From NCBI GenBank assembly GCA_021816895.1, contig JAKAWW010000001.1:248001-312000 (forward strand): a stretch of DNA of 64,000 nt, in the 5' to 3' direction. This document shows positions 26,715 through 35,217 of the stretch, in pieces. A model generated the notes under the pieces. It saw only the letters and a list, made by a program, of their open reading frames with translations, ran no database searches and had not been told where the DNA came from. Within the stretch, counting starts at the first letter, position 1. Each line of letters begins with the position of its first letter. The translations under genes and the position numbers were made by a program. This DNA is from Microcaldota archaeon. Lineage in GTDB: Archaea; Micrarchaeota; Micrarchaeia; Micrarchaeales; Micrarchaeaceae.

Positions 26715-27474
26715 CCTTTTCAAATATTTCTTTCTCTTCTATCCCAAGCGAGTACTGCTTGTTGAAGTACCTGGCAATGTTGCCTATGTCCCTTTCCAGG
26801 AATTCCTGTGCGTTGGGGTGCTTTATCGTAACTGCCTGGCCGAAGTCTATTAGGTATGGCTTGTCTTCATTGACTAATATATTGTATTCGCTCAGATCAG
26901 CGTGCACAAGCCTGAATTTGTACAGGCTCTTCACGTAGCCGATGATCAGGTCGAACATCCCATTAGGGTTGCTCACACGCGTGTCCTTGAGCATCGGTGC
27001 TGCCCTGCCTTCGCTGCTGCCTATGAACTCCATTGCAAGTATCGAGCCGTTCGCCATGTAAGGCTTCGGGACCATAACTCCGGCTGCTTCTGCGATCTTG
27101 AGGTTTCCGTACTCCTTCTTGCACCATGTATTTACAATGAAATACTTGCTGTTCCTGATCCTGCTGAAGCGCTCGTCCCCCACAATGTAATCGATCATGT
27201 TTTTGAACGACGATGTCTCCACGCGGAAGAACTTCAGCACAACATATGCACTGCCGCTTACAGCTTTAGAGCCGCCTGCATCAGCGAGGTATAAATCGGC
27301 TTCCTTTCCCCTCGCTATCGGGAATTCGAGGCGCTGCACAATCCCGGAATTGAAGAACTTGCCCAGGTACACCATGGTGCGTGTGTCGAATATGCCGCCC
27401 TCTACCTTTTCCAGCTCCTTGAGCTGGAACCTGCCTCTTTCGGGCTCCTTCCTCCTGCTTACCCTTCTTGCCAT
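26692..27474 (-). CDS. rio1: RIO1-type serine/threonine kinase
   Basis: 260 residues. The RIO nucleotide loop is ARGKEADLYLA, the catalytic loop LVHADLSEYNILV and the metal motif YLIDFGQAV. RIO1 takes part in small-subunit ribosome maturation. The N-terminus is strongly basic (MARRVSRRKEPERGR). The usual neighbours eIF1A and the KH protein are absent. Confidence 0.94.
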   Translation of the reverse strand: MARRVSRRKEPERGRFQLKELEKVEGGIFDTRTMVYLGKFFNSGIVQRLEFPIARGKEADLYLADAGGSKAVSGSAYVVLKFFRVETSSFKNMIDYIVGDERFSRIRNSKYFIVNTWCKKEYGNLKIAEAAGVMVPKPYMANGSILAMEFIGSSEGRAAPMLKDTRVSNPNGMFDLIIGYVKSLYKFRLVHADLSEYNILVNEDKPYLIDFGQAVTIKHPNAQEFLERDIGNIARYFNKQYSLGIEEKEIFEKVTGYQKQ

Positions 27475-27606
27475 GTGGTGCGCCTGTTGTCAATGCTATT
27501 ATTTTGAGGCAATGTATATATTGCCTCCGCTCACTCTATCGGTGCCCGCATATACTATGCTTTATAAACTTTTCTTTTTATATTATAAATAAATAAGGTG
27601 TAAAAC

Positions 27607-27873
27607 ATGGCAGAGAAAAAGAATGTTGTGGTAATAGACCCAAGCATACAATACACGCGTATGCTGCACTATAGGGAGAAGCATTCCGGGTGGGAGATCT
27701 TCAAGTCCATATATTGGGGCATATACATACTCCTCTTGGGGTTGTTCGTGCTCTCTTCAAGCATCACAGTCGCTTCGTTCTTGGGGTTCGCCCTGATAAC
27801 CTTTGCGCTGTTCTTCATAGTATATGGCTTCAGCGTCTCGCTGCACCTTAAGCTCATGAAGAGATACGCGTAA
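27607..27873 (+). CDS. Small two-helix membrane protein, 88 aa
   Basis: A hydrophilic N-terminal 35 residues are followed by two transmembrane helices (YWGIYILLLGLFVLSSSI and GFALITFALFFIVYGF) and a basic end. AAGGTG precedes the ATG and a TATA-like TTTTTATATTATAAA lies at 27571-27585. Followed by an intrinsic-type hairpin. Family not recognised. Confidence 0.7.
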   Translation: MAEKKNVVVIDPSIQYTRMLHYREKHSGWEIFKSIYWGIYILLLGLFVLSSSITVASFLGFALITFALFFIVYGFSVSLHLKLMKRYA

Positions 27874-27875
27874 CA

Positions 27876-27914
27876 AGCAGCAACTTTATTTTTTTGTTTT
27901 TGCTGCTTTTTTTA
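27876..27914 (+). terminator. Hairpin plus T-run terminator
   Basis: AGCAGCAA (27876-27883) pairs with TTGCTGCT (27900-27907), loop AT-rich, followed by seven Ts. It lies directly after the stop of the 88-aa membrane protein gene. Confidence 0.6.
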
Positions 27915-28000
27915 TGCTGATATTGTAGCGCGGGCATTGTAATTTATAGCTTTTGCCCCCTTATTAATCCTGTTTGTCTTGTAAAGTTTGATGCGATCCT

Positions 28001-29152
28001 ATGGTAAGGAACATATACGAGAGCAAGCGCTACAGGTTGCTGGTCCTCATACCTGTAATGCTATTGCTCATAGGCCTGTACTTCATACCGAAAATACAGC
28101 TAGATTCATCGCTCAGAGGCGGCATACAGGTGCAGATACAGACCAATTCCACGGTCAACGCAAGGCAGCTCACTTCAATAATAGACTCCAAGATACCAGG
28201 AGCGCAGGCGAGCGTTTCGCGATCACCAGGCGGCATATCTGTCACGCTTGCAAGCAACGCCAGCATAAGCAGCGCCGAAGAGCGCGTGATCAGCATATAC
28301 GGCATATACTCTAACTATTCTGCAGCAAGCGTAAACGCGACAATAATCGGGAGCGAGCTGAGCAGCCAGCCATCAAATTCAACACTAAAAGCAATGCTGT
28401 CAAGCGCCCAGGCTGCCGAATCGAAGAACCTTGCCGCGCTATCATCTAACGTATCTGCAGAGCTTGCAGTGCTCAAGCCTTTCCTTGGCGCAAGCCCTAT
28501 AGCATACAATGCAAGCTCCGCGTCTTCTATGCTCAACGCGGCAAAGAACGCTTACGCGAATGCAACATCAGCATATGAAGCAGATACCATAGCATCGTTG
28601 AAAAGCATAGTCCCATTTTCCGTCTATTCGTATGATGCGGTAACCCCCACGCTTGGAGCCTTCTTCCTGAAGCAGCTCGATGACATAGTGATAGCTGCAT
28701 TCATATTCGTCGCGATTGCCGTGTTCTTCATATTCAGGACGCCGATACCATCGCTTGCCGTGATATTCGGCGCAGGCAATGACATACTGGTCGCGCTCGG
28801 AGCAATGGGTGCATTCGGCATACCTCTTGGAGTCGCATCGATAGGCGGGCTCCTTATGCTTATAGGCTATTCAATAGATACGGACATGCTTACATCAATA
28901 AGGATACTCAAGCGCAGCGAAGGCACGCCGACAGAGCGCGCATTCGACACGATGAAGACAGGCATAACAATGACTTCTGCGGCAATAATCTCTTTTGGCA
29001 TTTTGCTTATAGTTTCATACATAGCGTTCATACCCACTTATTTCGAGATATCTGGAGTGGTGCTCTGCGGGCTTTTTGCCGATCTTGCTACGACATGGCT
29101 TGGCAACTTGCCCATAATATTGTGGTATAAAAAGAGGAAGGTGCAGCAATGA
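28001..29152 (+). CDS. secF: Protein-export membrane protein SecF
   Basis: 383 residues: first helix (LVLIPVMLLLIGLYFIP), a long extracytoplasmic P1 domain rich in Ala/Ser, then a five-helix block with GGLLMLIGYSIDTDMLTSIR, the archaeal SecF signature around the proton-relay Asp residues. It overlaps secD by 4 bases. With SecD it uses ion flux to help late protein translocation. Confidence 0.92.
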   Translation: MVRNIYESKRYRLLVLIPVMLLLIGLYFIPKIQLDSSLRGGIQVQIQTNSTVNARQLTSIIDSKIPGAQASVSRSPGGISVTLASNASISSAEERVISIYGIYSNYSAASVNATIIGSELSSQPSNSTLKAMLSSAQAAESKNLAALSSNVSAELAVLKPFLGASPIAYNASSASSMLNAAKNAYANATSAYEADTIASLKSIVPFSVYSYDAVTPTLGAFFLKQLDDIVIAAFIFVAIAVFFIFRTPIPSLAVIFGAGNDILVALGAMGAFGIPLGVASIGGLLMLIGYSIDTDMLTSIRILKRSEGTPTERAFDTMKTGITMTSAAIISFGILLIVSYIAFIPTYFEISGVVLCGLFADLATTWLGNLPIILWYKKRKVQQ

Positions 29153-30729
29153 GCAGCTTAAGAGGCTATCTTGCAGACAGGCGCATACTCACGCTTATCG
29201 TGATAGTCGTAATACTGGCAGCATTGGATGCTTACTTCGGCGTGCACCTTGGCATAGAGTTCGTGGGCGGCACCGAGATACCGGTTACGCTTGAGCATCC
29301 TGTAAACGTAACCACGATGAGCACGCTCGTAAGCGCTTTGCAGCAGCGCGTATCGACTTTCGGCATGAAGGAAGTGACAGTGGAAGGCATTGGCAATTCC
29401 GAAATATACGTAATAGTGCCTAAGATATCGGGCAGCGAGATAAATGCCACAATAAGCATAATAGAGAGCCAGGGCAAGTTCGATGGCATAGTCAACGGCA
29501 AAGAAGCAATCAACGGCACAGACATATTGCACGGCAGCATAGGCACGCTGCCGCCGCAGGTGGTAAACAATACCGTGAGCTGGACAGTGACATTTTACAT
29601 AACCCAAAGCGCTGCCACGAGCTTCGCAAAAGTGGTGTACGGCCAGGGCAACAAGCCCCTCTACATGTTCCTTGACAGGCCGTCAAGCACAATAATCCTT
29701 GTAAACGAGAGCCAGATAAGCAATGCCTCATTGAGCATAAGTGCTTCAAAGGCGCTTTCACTGATGCAGAGCACCCTCGAATGGGGTAACAACACGATAC
29801 CTGTTGTAGGCGTGACTGACACCAATTCGAGCAGGAGCATCGCTGAATCATACCTCAAATCAAACGTCGGAAAGTACCGCACAGTGCTCATCAGCAGCAA
29901 CTTAAACAGGTCATTGATAAGCTTTGCGCGAGGGCTCAACTACACAGTGAAGCTGGAGAGCGCGGCTAACATGACGCCAACATATACGACGCTGAGTGCA
30001 ACACAGACAGTCATAGAAACATGGCCGCTTGTCGGACTGCTTTCGTCCCCCGTGCTAAATCCGTCAATTACCAACGGCTCCATCTCGCAAAGCTATGAAA
30101 TATCCGGAGTGGCGCCTGCAGGCCTTAGCAGCACTCAAAAGCTCGCATACGCAACGCAGCAATCGAAGGACATAGCGAGCATACTCAGCGGCGGCGCTCT
30201 ACCAGTGCCCATAGTGCCTTCAACCCCTGAAGTAGTGCCGCCTACGCTTGGAAGCCGTTTCCTGTACATAAGCGCCATAGCAGGCCTTGCGGCAGTGCTC
30301 TTTGTCTCGCTGTTCATAACCCTGCGCTACAAGAAAGCATTCCTCGTGGCGCCGATACTGCTTACCACTTTCATGGAGCTGTTCATCATCTTTTCCATCA
30401 TAGGACTGATAGGCACGATAGACCTCGCGGCCGTTGCAGGCATGATCGCAGTCGTAGGCACTGGCGTAGATGCGCAGATAATAATAACCGACGAGGTGCT
30501 AATGAAGAAGGGCGACTTCTCCACCAAGAAAGTGCTGGGCAACGCATTCTACATAGTGTGGGTAGACGCCGCGCTCCTCGTAGTGGCAATGCTGCCGCTG
30601 TTCTTCTCTACTTCAATGGTTGACGTAATAGGCTTTTCAGAATCAACCATAATCGGCGCGCTGCTCGGAGTGCTCATAACAAGGCCGGCATACGGAGCCA
30701 TAATAAGCAGGCACTACAACAAGCAGTAG
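29149..30729 (+). CDS. secD: Protein-export membrane protein SecD
   Basis: 526 residues: N-terminal helix, then HLGIEFVGGTEIPV (the conserved G-E-F-x-G-G-T block), a long P1 domain, and six C-terminal helices with GTGVDAQIIITDEVL. Start overlaps the secF stop as ATGA. The gene order secF-secD is clear from both signatures. Confidence 0.92.
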   Translation: MSSLRGYLADRRILTLIVIVVILAALDAYFGVHLGIEFVGGTEIPVTLEHPVNVTTMSTLVSALQQRVSTFGMKEVTVEGIGNSEIYVIVPKISGSEINATISIIESQGKFDGIVNGKEAINGTDILHGSIGTLPPQVVNNTVSWTVTFYITQSAATSFAKVVYGQGNKPLYMFLDRPSSTIILVNESQISNASLSISASKALSLMQSTLEWGNNTIPVVGVTDTNSSRSIAESYLKSNVGKYRTVLISSNLNRSLISFARGLNYTVKLESAANMTPTYTTLSATQTVIETWPLVGLLSSPVLNPSITNGSISQSYEISGVAPAGLSSTQKLAYATQQSKDIASILSGGALPVPIVPSTPEVVPPTLGSRFLYISAIAGLAAVLFVSLFITLRYKKAFLVAPILLTTFMELFIIFSIIGLIGTIDLAAVAGMIAVVGTGVDAQIIITDEVLMKKGDFSTKKVLGNAFYIVWVDAALLVVAMLPLFFSTSMVDVIGFSESTIIGALLGVLITRPAYGAIISRHYNKQ

Positions 30730-30757
30730 TGCTGCCGCAAAAGTGCAAGCGATAAGA

Positions 30758-31402
30758 ATGACTAAATACTGCCCCATATGCAACAGGTCGAGCGACGACG
30801 TGAAGTTCTTCGGTGAGATATGCGCGTATTGCACGATAGACATGCTAAAGAAGAAGATTCCAAGCACGGCGAAGATATACACGTGCAGGTTCTGCGGCAG
30901 GGTGAAAGCGGGCGCAGATTATGAGCGCATAAGCAAGGCCTCCCTGGCAAGGGCGCTGCAAGGCCAGCTCTCCACGAGCGACTGCAAGGTAAGTGTTTCC
31001 GATTTCGACATAGAGCACAGGCGCGCAACCGCGGAGTTTTCATGCTACGAAGGCGAGCTTGCCTTTACAAAAGAGGTAAAGCTCAGCATAGAGCACAAGA
31101 CGTGCCAGACATGCTACAGGCAGCGCTCCGGCTACTACGAAGCGGTAATCCAGCTGAGAGGCAGCAGCGAAGCAGTAGGCAAGGCGCTCGGCAGGCTTGA
31201 AGCATATGTAAGCAGAAACGGCGCGTTCATAGCAAAAGAGGAAGCAGTGAGGAAAGGCTATGACATATATGTGAGCGACAAGCTTGTGGCAAGCGGCTTC
31301 TTCTCATACTACCGGCTAAAGCCGCTAAAATCATACGAGCTTTACGGCCTGAAGCGCGGCAGGAAGGTATACCGCAACATATACGCGGTCTCGCTCGATT
31401 GA
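30758..31402 (+). CDS. NMD3-family ribosome-associated protein (archaeal)
   Basis: 214 residues. Two N-terminal zinc-binding pairs (YCPICNRS and ICAYCT), then YTCRFCGRVKAG and later CQTCYRQRSGYYEAVIQLRG, the latter a hallmark of NMD3. It covers the zinc and eL10/eIF5A-like region but lacks the eukaryotic export tail, as usual in archaea. The role is in large-subunit maturation. The ATG at 30758 is chosen over an upstream in-frame TTG. Starts 28 bases after secD. Confidence 0.85.
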   Translation: MTKYCPICNRSSDDVKFFGEICAYCTIDMLKKKIPSTAKIYTCRFCGRVKAGADYERISKASLARALQGQLSTSDCKVSVSDFDIEHRRATAEFSCYEGELAFTKEVKLSIEHKTCQTCYRQRSGYYEAVIQLRGSSEAVGKALGRLEAYVSRNGAFIAKEEAVRKGYDIYVSDKLVASGFFSYYRLKPLKSYELYGLKRGRKVYRNIYAVSLD

Positions 31403-31409
31403 CCAAGCA

Positions 31410-31895
31410 TCATGCAGATTTTATGTACACGCACTGAACTGAAGGATCAGAAGGGCACGAATTCATGGCGCTTACGTTCACAAGGTAGGTGCCCACCTGC
31501 GCGAGCTCCTCCATGTAGCCGCTCACGTTTACCGGCGTATACGCTGTCACATAGTCCGGACCGGAGCCGGTGCTTATTACGAATATTATCTCATGGCCTA
31601 CTCCGTTGGTCTGCGTTCCTACATAGATGTTGTTTACGTTTGGAGGCACCTGTATGAGCACGAGCTGCTTTGCAGGGAAGCCCTGGGAGCCTACCTGGGT
31701 GCTTATGCTTGCAAGCTTCGCTGCAGCGGCCTGCGCCTGCGTAGAGGAAAGCGTTGACGATGATGATGCTATCTGTATGAACGCCAGTACAACTATGGGC
31801 AGCAGTATTATGAGCCCGAAAGAGAGCGTTATCAGTAGCTCAAGACTAGATTGCGCCTTGCCGTTCCTGCCCGTAATGCCCCTGCTCACGGTCAT
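31410..31895 (-). CDS. Pilin-like protein with class III signal peptide
   Basis: 161 residues. After a basic start, GKAQSSLELLITLSFG is a class III (type IV pilin-like) signal with the QSSLE motif that archaeal prepilin peptidase cuts just before, followed by a hydrophobic helix. The ectodomain is Ser/Thr/Ala-rich and ends with two Cys (SCPSDPSVQC). It overlaps the 3' end of the CBS gene upstream by 4 bases. Confidence 0.85.
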   Translation of the reverse strand: MTVSRGITGRNGKAQSSLELLITLSFGLIILLPIVVLAFIQIASSSSTLSSTQAQAAAAKLASISTQVGSQGFPAKQLVLIQVPPNVNNIYVGTQTNGVGHEIIFVISTGSGPDYVTAYTPVNVSGYMEELAQVGTYLVNVSAMNSCPSDPSVQCVYIKSA

Positions 31896-33034
31896 TGTGC
31901 CTCACGTAGCGTGTTCACCTTCCTAAGCGTAAGATACTTCTCCTTCATCTTTTTTACGTTTTCCTCAAGCTTGTAAAGCGTGTCGTTGAATGTTTTCTCG
32001 AATATGTAGCCTGTAGTATCAATGCTCACGATGCCCCTCTTGCCCATGGATACCCTCGCCTGCAGCTCGTAAAGCTTGCCCTTCTTGCCCTTTATCCTCA
32101 TTGTTATATAATCTATCCTCATGCCGGCAAGCTTTTCCATTTTGGTCGCAAACTGGTTGAGGCCCTCGCGTATCTCGTCTTCGTAATCGTATGTTGCCGA
32201 GTCAAGGCCCGAAATGAAGATACGCTTCTTCTCTATGCGCCTTGTGGCAATTATGTGTTCCAAGACATCAGTTACTGTGAGCACGCCTATGGGCTTGCTG
32301 CCCTTTACTATTATTATAGAAGAGATATTATCTTCTACAAAGTGCCTTACCGCATCAGCTACATTGCTGCCAGCGCTTATGGTTTGCGGATTCTTCTCCA
32401 TTATGCTTCCTATCGGCACGTTCGAAGGCGAATACGATACCGTTTTCATCTCCGGCAGCCTCTCTCCTGTCTTTGTGAAGTTCTTTATTATGTCGTAATG
32501 GGTTATTATGCCCTGCAGGCTGTCATCTTCTCCGATTACCACAAGCCTGTTTACCTTGTTTTCGCGCATAGCCGATTCTGCCTGCGCAAGGCTCGCCTGG
32601 TATGAAAGGGCAAGCACCGGCGTGCTCATGGCCTCTTCGACATGCATGTCCTTCAGTATGCCCAGTGAGAGCAGCATCTTTAGCATTGTCTTCCTTCCGA
32701 GCACTCCTTTTATGCTGTTGCCCTTTATGTACGGCAAAGCCTTGACCCTGCCGCGATAAAAGTAATATATGACATCGTCTATTGATGTGCTGTCGCTGAT
32801 CTTGGGCACGCGCACCGCGAACTTGCCGGCCTTTTCGCCTTTCGAAACGCGCAGCCCCGGCTTGCCCCTGTAGAGCGCCCTGGTGTCTATTATGCCGTAG
32901 TAGCTCTTGTCCTTCTTTATGATTACGGCTTCGTACTTGCCAAGCGAAGGTATCACTTCTGTTATTGGTGTGTTATAATCAAAAGAAGCAGCTTTTGTTA
33001 TCAGTTCGTCAGGTATTTTTTCAATATTAGCCAT
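31892..33034 (-). CDS. Four-CBS-domain protein with HPF/RaiA-like C-terminal domain
   Basis: 380 residues. CBS motifs are seen around SISDSTSIDDVIYYFYRGRVKALPYI-type repeats and twice more as NRLVVIGEDDSLQGIITHYDI-type and SSIIIVKGSKPIGVLTVTDV-type units. Residues about 275-370 (ISGLDSATYDYEDEIREGL, then LYELQARVSM and DTLYKLEENVKKMKEKY) follow the beta-alpha-beta-beta-beta-alpha layout and helix ending of ribosome hibernation factor HPF/RaiA. CBS domains bind adenine nucleotides, so this could be an energy-sensing ribosome dormancy factor. The HPF assignment is by eye. Start at MANIEK. Confidence 0.75.
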   Translation of the reverse strand: MANIEKIPDELITKAASFDYNTPITEVIPSLGKYEAVIIKKDKSYYGIIDTRALYRGKPGLRVSKGEKAGKFAVRVPKISDSTSIDDVIYYFYRGRVKALPYIKGNSIKGVLGRKTMLKMLLSLGILKDMHVEEAMSTPVLALSYQASLAQAESAMRENKVNRLVVIGEDDSLQGIITHYDIIKNFTKTGERLPEMKTVSYSPSNVPIGSIMEKNPQTISAGSNVADAVRHFVEDNISSIIIVKGSKPIGVLTVTDVLEHIIATRRIEKKRIFISGLDSATYDYEDEIREGLNQFATKMEKLAGMRIDYITMRIKGKKGKLYELQARVSMGKRGIVSIDTTGYIFEKTFNDTLYKLEENVKKMKEKYLTLRKVNTLREAQ

Positions 33035-33171
33035 GCCAACCACTAAATGATATGCAGGCAATGCATAAATAGTATTATGCGTAGCCTGTATTTAGCATTA
33101 TAAATATGCTGGCAAAGAATAAAAAGGCTTTTAGTGCGCGCTTGACACATGCAAGATGTTGCCCCTCTTTT

Positions 33172-33387
33172 TCATTGCTCATTTAGCAACTTCCGCATGT
33201 ATGCCATCATCTCATCGAAAGGATCAGATCTCTGGTATATTATTTCTCGCACGTTTGCTTCTATCCTGTTCATTTCGCTTGTGCTATAGCGCCTGCCAAC
33301 CAGCTTTTCTACGTATGCAATCATCTCATCGAAAGGATCAGCTCTTTGGTATATAATCTTTCGCACGTTATCTTCTACAGTATTCAT
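33172..33387 (-). CDS. Small protein made of two near-identical 32-residue repeats
   Basis: 71 residues. Two copies of a unit with EDNVRKIIYQRADPFDEM and EANVREIIYQRSDPFDEM, each ending in AY(V/M)xKL. Both are amphipathic helices, so a coiled or helical-hairpin protein is likely. The DNA repeats too (33203-33240 and 33311-33348). The ATG at 33387 gives exactly two repeats. Unknown function; a nucleic-acid or protein-binding adaptor is possible. Confidence 0.65.
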   Translation of the reverse strand: MNTVEDNVRKIIYQRADPFDEMIAYVEKLVGRRYSTSEMNRIEANVREIIYQRSDPFDEMMAYMRKLLNEQ

Positions 33388-33480
33388 ATTGATTTTGGAT
33401 GTTTTAGCAGCGTGCATACAATAATCAATTTGCTCTTATATAAATTATGTTTGCAAAATATTTAATACTTCTTTTATCAA

Positions 33481-33933
33481 ATGTTGTCCAATAATCCTTA
33501 ACAACTGAGTGATATACACACTATTTTTAATATGTTTGGATTTCAGATTAAAAATGTATTGTAAACAAATGCCTTTAACAGTAGTTCCTTTTCTTTCATT
33601 TATTTGTTTCGGGAAAACGTGTACTCACCAAAACATTCTCGAATACAGAAGACGTAAGCTCTACCAAAGATCGCATATGATATCCAGACGTGTTTTTCCA
33701 ATTTGTTTGGTTTATTTTTCGTATTTCTTTTTGAAGTATGACATTACGATTACGGCCTCTTTTGAGAATTATACCTAACTGCTCACCTACACGTTTGCGT
33801 CTGTGTTTCCCACGCGCACATATAAATTCAATTTCTCTTATTTATGTGCAAATTGGTCGCCAAAAAACCAGTATACACCCCTGGCATTTATGCTTTTCGA
33901 AATTGTGAAACTGCACTAATTGTTGGACAACAT
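33481..33933. mobile_element. Degenerate IS5-type element with terminal inverted repeats
   Basis: ATGTTGTCCAATAAT (33481-33495) and ATTGTTGGACAACAT (33919-33933) are inverted copies with one mismatch, 453 bases end to end. They enclose the C-terminal remains of an IS5-like transposase on the minus strand. An internally deleted insertion sequence, MITE-sized. Solo copies of the end sequence occur at 40946-40956 and 61095-61107. The whole 33.4-34.0 kb gap is explained by it. Confidence 0.65.
33543..33840 (-). pseudogene. IS5-family transposase C-terminal remnant
   Basis: One minus-strand frame reads GEQLGIILKRGRNRNVIL, then QTNWKNTSGYHMRSLVE, LTSSVFENVLVSTRF, and stops at 33596. This matches the IS5 transposase end, typically ...W-K--SGYHRRSLVET---R-K--FG-----R-F, including the catalytic Glu in RSLVE. 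The rest (EKELLLKAFVYNTFLI) continues in another frame to 33543, so there is a frameshift. The N-terminal two thirds are gone. Confidence 0.7.
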
Positions 33934-34002
33934 CATCCAATGCAAAGGCTTAAATATATAGTATGCTATATGCTATTATACAATAACTATAGGTGTTATA
34001 TA

Positions 34003-34224
34003 ATGTCTGAGGAGATAACTACTATACAACTGAGTAAGTCGGTGGTTAAAGCACTGAAGCAGATCAAGAAATACCCCAGGGAGACTTATAATGAGATAAT
34101 CTTAGGCCTTATAGAAAGTGCCAAGGAGTCGAAAGAGTTTGATAAGTTTGTTCAGGAAGCCCAGAAAATCAAGATGAAAGAGTTATGGGGAAACGGTGAT
34201 TACTCGGCGTGGGAGCATGCCTAA
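34003..34224 (+). CDS. Antitoxin-like protein of a MazEF-type pair
   Basis: 73 residues: TTIQLSKSVVKALKQIKKYPRETYNEII resembles short ribbon-helix-helix type antitoxins (strand, then helices) and ends in an acidic/aromatic tail. It is directly followed by a MazF/PemK-like toxin overlapping by 8 bases. A TATA-like CTTAAATATATA at 33950-33961 suits this start. Assignment as antitoxin comes from fold pattern plus context. Confidence 0.72.
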   Translation: MSEEITTIQLSKSVVKALKQIKKYPRETYNEIILGLIESAKESKEFDKFVQEAQKIKMKELWGNGDYSAWEHA

Positions 34225-34531
34225 AGCTGGAGATGTAGTAATAACAAGGGTGCAATTTGCAGATAGCGAAAGCTCAAAGATTAGACCAGCGTTGGTGCTC
34301 TTCGAAGAGCTAGGAAACATAGTCATAGCGGGCATAACTACAAACCTTCAGATGAAAGGAATACGCATCTATACAAACGAGGGAGCAGCCCAGAATAGCA
34401 TAATAAAGTTGAATTATATATTCACAATCACAGATAATGCGATAATAAAAACAGTCTTTCAATTAAGCTCGGAGAAGAAACGCCTTGTTTTTGAGGAATT
34501 CGTAAAGAAGCTCAGTTCATTGAAAGGTTAG
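34217..34531 (+). CDS. MazF/PemK-like toxin (endoribonuclease)
   Basis: 104 residues starting MPKAGDVVITRVQFADSESS and followed by KIRPALVL, the conserved MazF opening (GD-V-V... then K-RP-L-L). MazF toxins cut mRNA at short sites. Start is taken at the ATG at 34217 inside the antitoxin end, giving a translationally coupled pair. Confidence 0.8.
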   Translation: MPKAGDVVITRVQFADSESSKIRPALVLFEELGNIVIAGITTNLQMKGIRIYTNEGAAQNSIIKLNYIFTITDNAIIKTVFQLSSEKKRLVFEEFVKKLSSLKG

Positions 34532-34605
34532 GCGTCATATAGCAAAAGCAATACTATATAATATCTATATCTGTTTTATAATACATAAAGATAGGTGACA
34601 TTAGA

Positions 34606-34923
34606 ATGGCAAAAGTTTTGGTTGTCATTGTAAGTGGCGAAGAAGACAAGATAAACGTGGCATTGAATTTTGCAAGGCGGCAGTCTGAAGCTGGGCATGA
34701 TATGCGTGTCATACTATTTGGTCCAAGCGAAGCAAAGGTGGCCGGTAGCGAAGAGCTTATGAAAAAGTTTGAAGAGCTTGGCGCGATAAAGCCCAAAGCA
34801 TGTATATATGTGGCCAAAGGCGCTTCAGTAGATGAAAAGCTGAGCAAAAGCTTTGAACTGCTGCCAGCAGGCACATATATAACAAAGAGCATAGAAGAAG
34901 GATTCGGAACAATAACCTTCTAG
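34606..34923 (+). CDS. DsrE/DsrF-like family protein
   Basis: 105 residues with the Rossmann-like VLVVIVSGEEDKINVALNFA start, then MRVILFGPSEAKV and a C-terminal half with LPAGTYITKSI. This is the DsrE/TusD-like fold, small sulfur-relay or unknown proteins. The usual relay Cys is not clear: the only Cys is in PKACIYVAKGA. A TATA-like element lies at 34555-34575. Confidence 0.7.
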   Translation: MAKVLVVIVSGEEDKINVALNFARRQSEAGHDMRVILFGPSEAKVAGSEELMKKFEELGAIKPKACIYVAKGASVDEKLSKSFELLPAGTYITKSIEEGFGTITF

Positions 34924-34929
34924 CTAAAA

Positions 34930-35180
34930 AATACCATCAATAAAAGCACTGCGCGGCCGAGAAACAAACTGAAGAGTGCACAGGGAATTGTATAGATGTA
35001 AAAGGCAGTGGGATAGGGGTAGTGGGTGTCCTGGCACACACTGCGGTATACCGTTGGAATGAACACAGATAGTGTAATGCTACCAACGATTGAAACTAAC
35101 CTTGAAACCGTGAGGAACCCCCCAGAATTTATTCGTGGGTGGATGTCAGAGCAAATTCAATATTTAGATAAATATTAAAG
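34930..35180 (+). mobile_element. IS605/TnpB-type right-end (omega-RNA-like) relic
   Basis: There is no protein gene in 34924-35217. The segment GATTGAAACTAACCTTGAAA near 35090, then GTGAGGAACCCCCC, a hairpin and GTGGGTGGATGTCA look like the right end of IS200/IS605 elements, where the TnpB guide RNA is made. The protein-coding part is missing; AATGAACACAG near 35058 fits the gene tail region. Read by pattern memory, not by search. Confidence 0.5.
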
Positions 35181-35217
35181 GTAGTTTGCCAAATAAAATT
35201 AGTAAGAGTGTGGTTAA

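Noticed and set aside
33172-33387. Short CRISPR array because of direct repeats
   Set aside because: There are only two repeats, they are in frame, and they encode a coherent two-unit protein. No array is seen anywhere in the window.
33509-33778. Plus-strand frame of 89 codons
   Set aside because: It lies antisense to an IS5-type transposase remnant inside inverted ends and has no ribosome site or protein-like features.
34924-35217. RNase P or SRP RNA in this gap
   Set aside because: The conserved GGAAGTCC/ACAGAA-type and SRP core motifs are not present; the end resembles an IS605 right end instead.
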